Part shown: positions 25,193 through 33,433 of the stretch, one piece after another
Layout of the letters: every line of letters begins with the position of its first letter
Position numbering within the stretch: position 1 is the first letter of the stretch
Assembly (NCBI GenBank): GCA_013203755.1
Contig: JABMPI010000636.1
Span: 1-35,504, forward strand
DNA: 35,504 nucleotides
Reading direction: 5' to 3'
From: Bacteroidota bacterium
GTDB lineage: Bacteria > Bacteroidota > Bacteroidia > Bacteroidales > Prolixibacteraceae
The notes under the pieces: generated by a model
Told to the model about the DNA's origin: nothing
Seen by the model: only the letters and a program-made list of their open reading frames with translations
Database searches by the model: none
Translations under genes and position numbers: made by a program

Positions 25193-25750
25193 ATGACTTC
25201 ATTCGAAAGAATATATACAGAGCATTACCACTATTTATTTCTCTACAGCCTGAAGTTTGTAGAAAATGATAACGATGCACACGACATTGTGCAAGAAGTA
25301 TTTGTGTCTGTTTGGGAAAAAGAAAAATATAAACTGGAAAAAACACATCTAAAATCCTATTTGTTTAACTCGGTGCGTAATAGTTGTTTCAACTATTTGA
25401 AACACCAAACTATTGTTAGGAAGCATGTTGAAGAAGAACATGATTCGCTAAAAATGCATGAATTAGATTTTTACAAGAGTGGTGAAAAATCGCTTATTGA
25501 AAAAGAAGATCTTGAAAAGATATATGCTGCCATAGATTCTTTATCAGACAATTATAAGGAAATAATTCAGCTTAGTAGATTTGAAGGATTAAAAAATAAA
25601 CAGGTTGCAGAACAATTGAAAATCCCGGGAAGAACGGTTGAAACCCGTTTGTTTAGAGCATTAAACAAACTTCGCGAAATACTATCCGATAAACAAATCT
25701 TCATTTTATTTAATCTGTCTGTTAGAAAAGAGAAAAAAAATAATTTTTAG
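25193..25750 (+). CDS. ECF sigma factor (FecI-like, RpoE family)
   Basis: The predicted 185-residue sigma-70 factor of the extracytoplasmic-function type is common in Bacteroidota PULs. I chose ATG 25193 (MTSFERIYTEHY) over the TTG four codons upstream. Region 2 covers about residues 5-70 (YLFLYSLKFVENDNDAHDIV, QEVFVSVWEK). Region 4 covers about 110-165 (IDSLSDNYKEIIQLSRFEGL, NKQVAEQLKIPGRTVETRLF). It is followed 53 bp later by its FecR-like partner and then by a SusC with an STN domain, the classic surface-signalling trio: substrate binding at SusC is relayed through FecR to free the sigma factor. Its own promoter is not obvious in the 80-bp gap upstream. Confidence 0.93.
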   Translation: MTSFERIYTEHYHYLFLYSLKFVENDNDAHDIVQEVFVSVWEKEKYKLEKTHLKSYLFNSVRNSCFNYLKHQTIVRKHVEEEHDSLKMHELDFYKSGEKSLIEKEDLEKIYAAIDSLSDNYKEIIQLSRFEGLKNKQVAEQLKIPGRTVETRLFRALNKLREILSDKQIFILFNLSVRKEKKNNF

Positions 25751-25803
25751 TGACGTAGTTTTTTGAGTTGAGTTGTATTGATAATACTACACAACAAAAA
25801 AGG

Positions 25804-26793
25804 ATGAGTCAGATTAAAGATATTGAACAACTTATTGCACGTTATTTAAACGGTGAATGTAATGTTAGCGAGCGGAATGAATTATTGAGTTGGATAGATA
25901 CATCGGAGGCGAATAAAAAGCTTTTTTATCGTATTAAGGATGTTTGGGATGCATCGTTGAAAAAAGAGGACCGCGCACACCAGGCATTATTTCATTTTTA
26001 TAAACAACAGGCAACAAAAAATAATCAATCACAAAAAGTTATCCAATTATGGAAGCGGGTTGCAAGTGTTGCAGCAGTATTCGTTGTTGGTCTGGTATCA
26101 ATAGTTTTATTGAATACTCAATTAGGAACTGACAATAGCATGGTTACTTTTAAAGTTCCACTGGGATCGCGCTCGGAAGTAATGCTGGCTGACGGAAGCC
26201 AAGTCGTACTAAATTCCGGTTCAGAAATTACCTATCCCGCTACATTTAACTCAAAACAACGGGAAGTTACCTTAAGCGGGGAAGCGTTCTTCAAGGTGAA
26301 ATCAGATAAGAATCATCCCTTTATTGTAAAAACTTCCGATTTTAATGTGCACGTAAGCGGTACACAGTTTAATGTCTGTAGTTATACCGATAATAATTAT
26401 TCATCGCTTACACTTGCCGAAGGTAAAGTTGGAATTCAGTTTTCAGGTAAGGATGAGTTGGTGGATGTATCTCCGGGTGAAAAATTGAATATTAATAGGG
26501 AGAATAGAAAATATCATATTTCAGAAACTGAAGTAGAGACAGCTTTTGCATGGAAAGACGGAGAATTTTGTTTTAAAGAAACTGCTTTCCCTGAATTGAT
26601 AAAACGCCTGGAACGATGGTACGATGTAACCCTGACCTATTCAGCACCGGAACTTGAAGAGATGGAATATAGCGGACGATTCAAAAACCAGGAATCCATT
26701 TGGCAGGTATTGGATGCCTTAAAATTGACCTCCCCAATTAATTATAAAAAACAAGGATTTAGAGAATTTAAAATTATATATCAGCCTATGTAA
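25804..26793 (+). CDS. FecR-like anti-sigma factor, inner membrane
   Basis: The predicted 329-residue single-pass protein has a cytoplasmic N-terminal sigma-binding part (about 1-80, IEQLIARYLNGECNVSERNE), a transmembrane helix (about 85-107, VASVAAVFVVGLVSIVLL) and a periplasmic FecR domain. That domain includes FKVPLGSRSEVMLADGSQVV, VTLSGEAFFKV, HVSGTQFNVCSY and LTLAEGKVGI, and the C-terminal part (about 245-329) is DUF4974-like (FPELIKRLERWYDVTL). I chose ATG 25804, since an upstream in-frame TTG at 25768 adds residues unlike the family. The periplasmic domain should contact the STN domain of the SusC encoded 84 bp downstream. Confidence 0.92.
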   Translation: MSQIKDIEQLIARYLNGECNVSERNELLSWIDTSEANKKLFYRIKDVWDASLKKEDRAHQALFHFYKQQATKNNQSQKVIQLWKRVASVAAVFVVGLVSIVLLNTQLGTDNSMVTFKVPLGSRSEVMLADGSQVVLNSGSEITYPATFNSKQREVTLSGEAFFKVKSDKNHPFIVKTSDFNVHVSGTQFNVCSYTDNNYSSLTLAEGKVGIQFSGKDELVDVSPGEKLNINRENRKYHISETEVETAFAWKDGEFCFKETAFPELIKRLERWYDVTLTYSAPELEEMEYSGRFKNQESIWQVLDALKLTSPINYKKQGFREFKIIYQPM

Positions 26794-26801
26794 AAAAAGA
26801 A

Positions 26802-26833
26802 AAGGTGGAATGTCGGCTAGGACAAACCACCTT
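26802..26833 (+). promoter_or_regulatory. Symmetrical stem-loop between fecR-like gene and susC
   Basis: AAGGTGG (26802-26808) pairs with CCACCTT (26827-26833). Inside, TGTC (26811-26814) pairs with GACA (26821-26824) around a GGCTAG loop, with symmetric AA/AA internal bulges. No T-tract follows, so it is not a full terminator. Its position in the susC leader suggests transcript processing, stability or attenuation that lets susC/susD mRNA exceed that of the sigma/anti-sigma genes. Confidence 0.6.
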
Positions 26834-26877
26834 CGATAATCAATAATTATTAATCATCGTATTAACATTTCAAATTT

Positions 26878-29800
26878 ATGAAAAAAAAACGAATTCGTGG
26901 AAGTAGTGGCTCATTTGTCAACCTTCCCAAAATTTATCGAACTATGAAACTAATCTGTTTGTTTATGTTTGTTGCCTTATTTCAGGTTTCCGCTTCGAGT
27001 TACGCTCAGAGTGCAAAGCTAAATATTTCAGGGCAAAACTTAACACTTGAAAAGGTCTTCGAGTTAATTGAAGACCAGTCGGAATTCTCATTCATCTACA
27101 ACTTAAAGCAGATTGATTTAAGCAAAAAAGTGGATGTTGAATCTAAAAATCAAAAAGTTGAAAGAATACTAAACGAGGTTCTTGAAGGAACCGACATTGC
27201 CTATACTGTAAACGACCGCTTAATAGTGGTACATCGCGGTGGTGAGGCAAGTAGTTTGTTATCTTCAGTTACTCAGCAAAAATCGATTACCGGAAAAGTC
27301 ACCGATGCGCAGAGAGAACCACTTCCGGGAGTAACAGTAATAATTAAAGGTACTACAAGTGGTACAGTAACTAACTTTAACGGAGAATTCAACTTAAACA
27401 ATGTTACCTCCGAAAGTGCTTTGGTGTTTTCATTTGTAGGGATGACCACTCAAGAGCTTCTTGTTGGAAATCAAACTTCCGTTGACATAACTATGTTGGC
27501 TGATGCAATTGGTCTTGAAGAGGTGATAGCAGTTGGCTATGGTACTATGAAAAGGATGGATATTAGTGGTGCATCTGCCAGAGTTAGTACTACTGTATTC
27601 AAAGATCTTCCTTCAACTGATATTGCCCAATCAATGCAAGGTAGAGTGGCCGGTTTAGCAATTACCAGTAATTCAGGTTCGCCCGGTGCAAGTTCTAAAA
27701 TCAGAATTCGAGGAGGTAATTCAATGTTAGGGAATAACAACCCATTAATCGTTTTAGATGGTGTAGCTGTTAATATTGGGCTGAATGATATCAATCCAAA
27801 CGATATTGCATCACTCGATATTCTTAAAGATGCATCTTCAACAGCTATTTACGGTTCAAGAGGTGCAAATGGCGTTATTGTTATTACTACCAAAACAGGT
27901 AATTCCGATATACCACGCATTCAAATATCTACAAATTACTCTTTGGATCAGGTTGCCAATCGCTATGATATGCTTAATGCCGCCGATTTTGTGACTTTGA
28001 ATGACATTACTTTGACAGGCCCAAGTGCTGATACTGACTGGCAGGATCAGGTATTTCAAAATGGAATGACAAGTAATACCCAATTAAGCATAACAGGTGG
28101 TAACGAAAAATTGAAATATTTTTTATCGGGAAGTCTGGTTGATCAGGATGGACTAGTTAGAAATACAGGTTACCAGAAATATAACTTACGTTCGAATATT
28201 GATACAAAAATAAATGACAAGCTAAATGTTTCATTAAACCTTTCTGTTTCTAAAACCGAAAGAAACAATACGAATGATAATGCAGCATCTAAAGGAAGTA
28301 CAATATGGCAATCATTAATCTGGTCGCCTACCGAGCCGGTATTTAACGAAGATGGTTCATACAATAAAACAGACCAATATAGCTCAATCGGGCTTAACCC
28401 GTTTATGGTTGCAACCGAACGTCAGAACGATTTATTTGCTACGGCATTACTTGCTAACTCTAAAATCGACTATAAAATAACAGATAAGTTAACTTATAGT
28501 GCCATACTTGGTGCCGACGAAATTAAAACGGAGCGAGCCACTTTTACAAATCAATTTGTTAGTCCCACAACTGGTTCGTCCAGGTCTTATAATGGTAATT
28601 TCTTTTGGCAATTCACTAACTTTTTAACGTATAAGAACACTTTTAACGATGTTCATCGTATATCAGTAATGGCTGGCTTTGAGCAATCGCAAAATACAAC
28701 TAAAGGATTTAATGCGAATGGTAGTAATTTGGCCACAGAAACAGTTGGGTATCATAATCTAGCATTGAATGCTTCAGCCGCAATTGGTTCTTACTGGAGA
28801 CAATCGTCACTTAGGTCTTATCTTGGTCGTGCAACCTACTCGTTAAGAGATAAATATTTGTTAACCGCAACCTTTAGGATGGATGGCTCTTCAAAATTTC
28901 AGGATTCCAATAAATACAGTTCTTTTCCTTCGCTTGCTCTTGGTTGGAGAATTAGTGAAGAATCGTTTATGCAAAGTGCCGATAATATTGATAACTTAAA
29001 ATTACGTGCAAGTTGGGGAATTACAGGTAGTCAGGCAATTGCCCCATATGCAACTCTTGCTTTATTAACACCAAAAGCATATTCTTACGGAACCCCCAAT
29101 TTATTAACAGGTTATATGCCGAGTGGAGCTCCAAATCCTGACTTAATATGGGAAGAAACAACTCAAATTAATATTGGCGCCGATCTGTCGATGTTTAATG
29201 GAAGATTGAACGTTACGGCTGATTACTTTCAAAAGAATACCGATGGTTTGCTTCAGGCAAAAGCACTACCTGCATACAATGGCGGAGGTTCAATTATTTC
29301 AAATATCGGAGAGATAGAGAACAAAGGTATTGAATTGGCAATTGGTGGTGATATAATCCGGAAATCTGATTTTAGCTGGAATGCTGCTTTAAATTATTCA
29401 AAATTGAATAATAAAGTTTTATCAATTGGCGATGAAGAGCAGATCTTTCCGGGTGGAAACTATGCAAGTGGTTTTTTAAGTAGCAAGGTTTTTATTGTTA
29501 AACCTGGAGAATCGCTGGGAAGTTTATATGGATATAATTTCTTGGGCATCTGGCAACAAGAGGAAGCATCAGAAGCATTAAAGTATGGTAATGTACCAGG
29601 TGATTCCAAATATGAGGATTTGGATGGAAATTATATTATTGATGGAGGAGATCAGAAAATAATAGGAAAAGGTTTGCCTGACTTCAATTGGGGTTTGAAT
29701 AATTCATTTTCGTATAAAGATTTTGATCTAAATATTATGATCGAAGGAGTTCACGGGCGAGATGTAATAAACCTTGGCTATGCTGGTGCAGGAGCTGCAG

Positions 29801-30171
29801 TTGGCGATGCCCGGGCGATAACTCTCGAAGATGCAAAAAATACCTGGACAGAATCAAATACGAACACCATTTGGCCAAAAATTGGAAGTACCAGTAATAC
29901 CGACTATATTAATTCTTCTAAATGGGTTCAAGACGGTAGTTATGTGAAACTAAGAAACATCAGTTTGGCTTATTCTATTCCGAAAGAAAAGTTAAAAATT
30001 GGCGATTTACGAATTGTATTAAGTGGACAGAACCTTCTTACTTTTACCGATTATAAAGGGTTTGATCCGGAGGTTTCATCTACTGGAAAAAGTGATATCG
30101 ATCAAGGTTTAGATCTGGGATCGTATCCAACCGCCAAATCATATACAATAGGTTTGACACTAAATTTTTAA
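26878..30171 (+). CDS. susC: SusC-like TonB-dependent outer-membrane transporter with STN signalling domain
   Basis: The predicted 1097-residue protein starts with a signal region (the internal Met 23, MKLICLFMFVALF, could be the functional start; cleavage near SYAQS). The order is STN/secretin-like domain (about 48-118), carboxypeptidase-regulatory-like beta domain (about 137-210: ITGKVTDAQREPLPGVTVII), TonB box and plug (about 215-345: EEVIAVGYGTMKRMD, LPSTDIAQSMQGRVAGL, IVLDGVAV, DASSTAIYGSRGANGVI) and a 22-strand barrel to the terminal LTLNF. The STN domain is the piece that talks to a periplasmic FecR domain, matching the neighbours. It imports substrate oligosaccharides with the SusD lid encoded 12 bp downstream. 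It is the only SusC in the window, so it should carry the substrate of this PUL. Confidence 0.97.
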   Translation: MKKKRIRGSSGSFVNLPKIYRTMKLICLFMFVALFQVSASSYAQSAKLNISGQNLTLEKVFELIEDQSEFSFIYNLKQIDLSKKVDVESKNQKVERILNEVLEGTDIAYTVNDRLIVVHRGGEASSLLSSVTQQKSITGKVTDAQREPLPGVTVIIKGTTSGTVTNFNGEFNLNNVTSESALVFSFVGMTTQELLVGNQTSVDITMLADAIGLEEVIAVGYGTMKRMDISGASARVSTTVFKDLPSTDIAQSMQGRVAGLAITSNSGSPGASSKIRIRGGNSMLGNNNPLIVLDGVAVNIGLNDINPNDIASLDILKDASSTAIYGSRGANGVIVITTKTGNSDIPRIQISTNYSLDQVANRYDMLNAADFVTLNDITLTGPSADTDWQDQVFQNGMTSNTQLSITGGNEKLKYFLSGSLVDQDGLVRNTGYQKYNLRSNIDTKINDKLNVSLNLSVSKTERNNTNDNAASKGSTIWQSLIWSPTEPVFNEDGSYNKTDQYSSIGLNPFMVATERQNDLFATALLANSKIDYKITDKLTYSAILGADEIKTERATFTNQFVSPTTGSSRSYNGNFFWQFTNFLTYKNTFNDVHRISVMAGFEQSQNTTKGFNANGSNLATETVGYHNLALNASAAIGSYWRQSSLRSYLGRATYSLRDKYLLTATFRMDGSSKFQDSNKYSSFPSLALGWRISEESFMQSADNIDNLKLRASWGITGSQAIAPYATLALLTPKAYSYGTPNLLTGYMPSGAPNPDLIWEETTQINIGADLSMFNGRLNVTADYFQKNTDGLLQAKALPAYNGGGSIISNIGEIENKGIELAIGGDIIRKSDFSWNAALNYSKLNNKVLSIGDEEQIFPGGNYASGFLSSKVFIVKPGESLGSLYGYNFLGIWQQEEASEALKYGNVPGDSKYEDLDGNYIIDGGDQKIIGKGLPDFNWGLNNSFSYKDFDLNIMIEGVHGRDVINLGYAGAGAAVGDARAITLEDAKNTWTESNTNTIWPKIGSTSNTDYINSSKWVQDGSYVKLRNISLAYSIPKEKLKIGDLRIVLSGQNLLTFTDYKGFDPEVSSTGKSDIDQGLDLGSYPTAKSYTIGLTLNF

Positions 30172-30183
30172 AACAAAACAGAC

Positions 30184-31668
30184 ATGAATAAATACATTAT
30201 ATTTTTGCTTTTTGTTAGCTTGTTCGTCTCTTGTTCTGAAGATTTTTTAGAGGAAGAGCCTAAAGGGCAACTAACTACAAAGGGCTTTTTTCAAAACGGA
30301 CAAGACCTTGAACTAGGAGTTACAGCTTTATACAACAGGGTAAATGGAATTTTTAGGGCAAGTCAAACTTGCACAGCACTTATGGGAGCTGATGATATAA
30401 CCACAAGAGCAGGAAGTAACAAAGGACCTTTTAGGGAATACGATACGTTTTCTGCAACCAATACCAATCCATGGGTGTATTACGACAAACCCTATAGCGC
30501 GATTCTCGCGGCTAATAACATTATTGTAAATTATGAAGATGCAGAAAAAGCGACCGAAGAAGAACGCAAATTTGCTGCCGGACAAGCTTATTTTATGAGG
30601 GCACTAAGTTATTTCTGGTTGGTACGTGTGTTTAATGAAATTCCGCTGATTACACAATTGGAAGTTGATTTTGAAGCTGTAAAATCAAGTCCTCAAGATG
30701 TTTATGCGCTTATAATAGAAGATCTTAAAATAGCAGAAGAGTTTTTACCTAACAGTTGGTCGGGTCTAAAAGATGGGGTTGCTCCAACAAAAGGATCAGC
30801 AAAAGCTCAGTTGGCCTCTGTTTACCTACAGATGACCGGTTATCCTGTAAATGATGAATCGAAATATGCACTTGCTGCCCAAAAAGCAAAAGAAGTTATT
30901 GATAATGCAGGTACTTATGGATATCGTCTTTTAGATGATTTTGCTGATTTATGGACTCCGGAAAAGTTTAATGATGAAACTGTTTTTGGTTTGATTTATA
31001 ACCAAAAAACCCCTGGCTGGACTGCGGAAAATGGAAATATGTGGGCTCCAGTGGCTTGTAAACCTGAAGAAGAAGGAGGTTGGGACGATTATTTTGCTGA
31101 AATTAATTTCTTCAACAAATTCCCGGAAGGACCTCGAAAAGATGCTACATTCCAAACGGTAATAAAACCAAATGCGGAAACAACCTGGCATTGGACCGAG
31201 GGAGTTCAAAAACATCCTTATTACAAAAAAATGCAACAAATTGAAGGCTACAATCCGGATGAACCGTGGATTTATATCGATTGGTGGTCAGGTCGTACAA
31301 ATATGGTAATAAGATATGCCGAAGTATTATTGATTTATGCCGAAGCACAAGCTATGGCTTCTTCTCCTGACCAGTCGGCGTATGATGCTCTAAATGCAGT
31401 TCGAATCAGAGCAGGATTGTCAGAAATGTCATCGGGACTTTCTAATGTAGCCTTTAGAGATTCGGTAGTAATGGAACGAGCCTGGGAGTTTGCCGGAGGC
31501 GAGATAAATGCCGCCAGATGGTATGACCTTGTACGTTTGGAAAGAGTAGAAGCAGCGGCTCAGGACAGACATGAATGGGAACTTCTAATTCTGAATCCTC
31601 CAACAAAAGAGGATTATTTTGCACCAATACCTATTAGCGAAATATTAATTAATCCAAACCTGGAGTAA
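30184..31668 (+). CDS. susD: SusD-like surface glycan-binding lipoprotein
   Basis: The predicted 494-residue lipoprotein has lipobox LFVSC (C17) followed by SEDFLEEEPKG, an acid-rich stretch of the kind that sends Bacteroidota lipoproteins to the cell surface. SusD/RagB features include the TPR-like helical core (AAGQAYFMRALSYFWLVRVF, PTKGSAKAQLASVYLQ), the C-terminal IRYAEVLLIYAEAQAMAS and AYDALNAVRIRAGL segments, and the ending YFAPIPISEILINPNLE. It forms the lid of the SusC pore encoded immediately upstream and binds the glycan chain. A strong terminator follows about 70 bp later, so susC-susD closes this transcription unit. Confidence 0.96.
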   Translation: MNKYIIFLLFVSLFVSCSEDFLEEEPKGQLTTKGFFQNGQDLELGVTALYNRVNGIFRASQTCTALMGADDITTRAGSNKGPFREYDTFSATNTNPWVYYDKPYSAILAANNIIVNYEDAEKATEEERKFAAGQAYFMRALSYFWLVRVFNEIPLITQLEVDFEAVKSSPQDVYALIIEDLKIAEEFLPNSWSGLKDGVAPTKGSAKAQLASVYLQMTGYPVNDESKYALAAQKAKEVIDNAGTYGYRLLDDFADLWTPEKFNDETVFGLIYNQKTPGWTAENGNMWAPVACKPEEEGGWDDYFAEINFFNKFPEGPRKDATFQTVIKPNAETTWHWTEGVQKHPYYKKMQQIEGYNPDEPWIYIDWWSGRTNMVIRYAEVLLIYAEAQAMASSPDQSAYDALNAVRIRAGLSEMSSGLSNVAFRDSVVMERAWEFAGGEINAARWYDLVRLERVEAAAQDRHEWELLILNPPTKEDYFAPIPISEILINPNLE

Positions 31669-31740
31669 AAGTTGTTGTCTTAATAAATTGAAGAGAATTG
31701 ATTAATTTCTAGATTTATGTAGTTTAGTTTAGTTAGTTTG

Positions 31741-31782
31741 AAGGAAGGTGGTGTAATGCTGCCTTCCTTATTTTTTATTTTG
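31741..31782 (+). terminator. Rho-independent terminator after susD
   Basis: AAGGAAGG (31741-31748) pairs perfectly with CCTTCCTT (31762-31769) across a 13-nt loop, followed by ATTTTTTATTTT. It is GC-balanced with a long T-tract and is the best terminator in the window. It lies within the 139-bp gap 31669-31807, and the following beta-helix gene starts 26 bp after it. That gene must depend on readthrough or on a promoter I cannot see. Confidence 0.85.
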
Positions 31783-31807
31783 ATAATTTTATAGAAAAAA
31801 CGGAACC

Positions 31808-33352
31808 ATGAGACAACTAATTATTCTGTTATTTGTAATTGTATTTTTTTCGTGTTCAAATGAAAATAGCTATTACATCGATGCAAAAAAAGGTGATGAT
31901 TCAAATTCAGGGCACTCTCCAAAATCAGCCTGGGTAAGTCTTGAAAAAGTAAATGAAACTATTTTTCAGGCTGGCGATGAAATTCTTTTTAAAGCAGGAG
32001 GAAGTTGGAGTGGTCAGGTTGAACTAAAAGGAAGTGGAACAGCAGAAGACCCAATTTTAATAAATAAATACGGGGTAGGGGTAAATCCTGCAATCAATGG
32101 CAAGGGTGAAAAACTACATACGCTTCTTTTGCATAATATAGAATATTGGGAAATCCGAAATCTGGAAATTACAAACACCGGAAAAGAACGTGCTACAAAA
32201 CGACGTGGAGTGATTGTTTCTGCAGAAGATTTTGGCGATTGCCATCACATTGTTTTAGATAGTTTGGAGATTCACCATGTAAATGGGGGTCTGGTTAAAA
32301 GCAATGGCGGAGGAAGTGCAATTCTATGGCAAAATAGTGGCGATTCAGTTAAAACCCGGTTTATAGATTTGCAGATTACAAACTGCCATTTGCACCATTG
32401 CGGTAGAAATGGTATAAATTCTCGTGGTTACACCAATCGAAAAGACTGGCATCCGAGTTTGGAGGTGGTTATCCGAAATAATTTGTTGGAGCAAATTCCG
32501 GGAGATGGAATTGTGCCGATTGGTACCGATGGGGCAATTATTGAGCACAATGTTATGCGGGATTGCCCCGATATTTTATCGCACAAAGAAGCCGCAGCTG
32601 GAATTTGGCCATGGAGTGCCGATAATACAATTATTCAGTTTAATGAAGTGTCGGGACATAAAGCCAAATGGGATGGACAGGGTTTCGACTCGGACTGGAA
32701 CTGCCAAAACACAATCATTCAGTACAATTACAGTCACGATAATTATGGCGGTTTTTTATTGGTGTGTAACAATGGAAGCAATGTCCACACCGACCGTAAT
32801 ATTGGAACTACTAACACAATTGTCCGCTACAACGTTAGTCTAAACGACGGAATTCGTCCGTATGAAACAACTCAAAGAAGTTGGTTTGCACCGACAATGC
32901 ACATTTCCGGGCCGGTAGAAAATACGCAGATTTATAACAATGTATTTATAATTCCGGAAAAACCATTAAAAGAAAATGACCGAACCATTGTTGAAATGGA
33001 TAACTGGGGTGGACCGTGGCCTGAAAATACCAGTCTTTCAAACAATCTTTTTTATGTGAATGAAAAAGCAGATTTCTCTTTTGAAAAGGACAAAAATACA
33101 AGCTTTACCAATAACTGTTTTTATGGAGAATTTGAGAATCTTCCTGAAGACTCGGCTGCTATTTTTGACGACCCACTGTTTGTAGATGTAACCGCTCGTG
33201 GAGCAGGATTTGAAGTATTGAAAGATTTCATGTTAACAAAGTTTTCACCTTTAAAAGACAAGGGAATCTCAATAAAAAATAATGGTGGAAAAGATCTGTT
33301 TGGGAATACTTTAGATGGAAAAATAACAATTGGGATTCACGAATTTGAATGA
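31808..33352 (+). CDS. Beta-helix lipoprotein, candidate glycosidase or lyase
   Basis: The predicted 514-residue lipoprotein has lipobox FFSC (C16). It opens with YYIDAKKGDDSNSGHSPKSA and FQAGDEILFKAGGSW, the N-terminal signature shared with the other two beta-helix proteins, and continues as an Asn-rich parallel beta-helix. The conserved core is at about residues 263-370 (AAGIWPWSADN, DGQGFDSDWNCQN, IIQYNYSHDNYGGFLLVC, VRYNVSLNDGIR). It is more divergent here: the EILG of the others is LLVC, and an inserted stretch precedes RYNVS. FDSD in place of HID suggests a different catalytic or metal site. It is the first gene after the susD terminator and sits 81 bp before a sulfatase. No family can be assigned by eye. 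Confidence 0.75.
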   Translation: MRQLIILLFVIVFFSCSNENSYYIDAKKGDDSNSGHSPKSAWVSLEKVNETIFQAGDEILFKAGGSWSGQVELKGSGTAEDPILINKYGVGVNPAINGKGEKLHTLLLHNIEYWEIRNLEITNTGKERATKRRGVIVSAEDFGDCHHIVLDSLEIHHVNGGLVKSNGGGSAILWQNSGDSVKTRFIDLQITNCHLHHCGRNGINSRGYTNRKDWHPSLEVVIRNNLLEQIPGDGIVPIGTDGAIIEHNVMRDCPDILSHKEAAAGIWPWSADNTIIQFNEVSGHKAKWDGQGFDSDWNCQNTIIQYNYSHDNYGGFLLVCNNGSNVHTDRNIGTTNTIVRYNVSLNDGIRPYETTQRSWFAPTMHISGPVENTQIYNNVFIIPEKPLKENDRTIVEMDNWGGPWPENTSLSNNLFYVNEKADFSFEKDKNTSFTNNCFYGEFENLPEDSAAIFDDPLFVDVTARGAGFEVLKDFMLTKFSPLKDKGISIKNNGGKDLFGNTLDGKITIGIHEFE

Positions 33353-33433
33353 CTTTTTACCACGTGTAGAAGTCTATTTTTACCATAGGCTAAAACATGG
33401 TGTAAAAAAGAAATTGATGTTATACTTTTGATT

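Noticed and set aside
32424..32843. 139-residue + strand frame inside the beta-helix lipoprotein gene
   Set aside because: It overlaps the conserved core of the beta-helix frame, and its product shows no domain pattern.
33353..33410. Possible terminator between the beta-helix lipoprotein and the last sulfatase
   Set aside because: The CTTTTTACC and GGTGTAAAAAAG arms pair only imperfectly and no T-tract follows in the right place. I note only the TTTTTACCA direct repeat.
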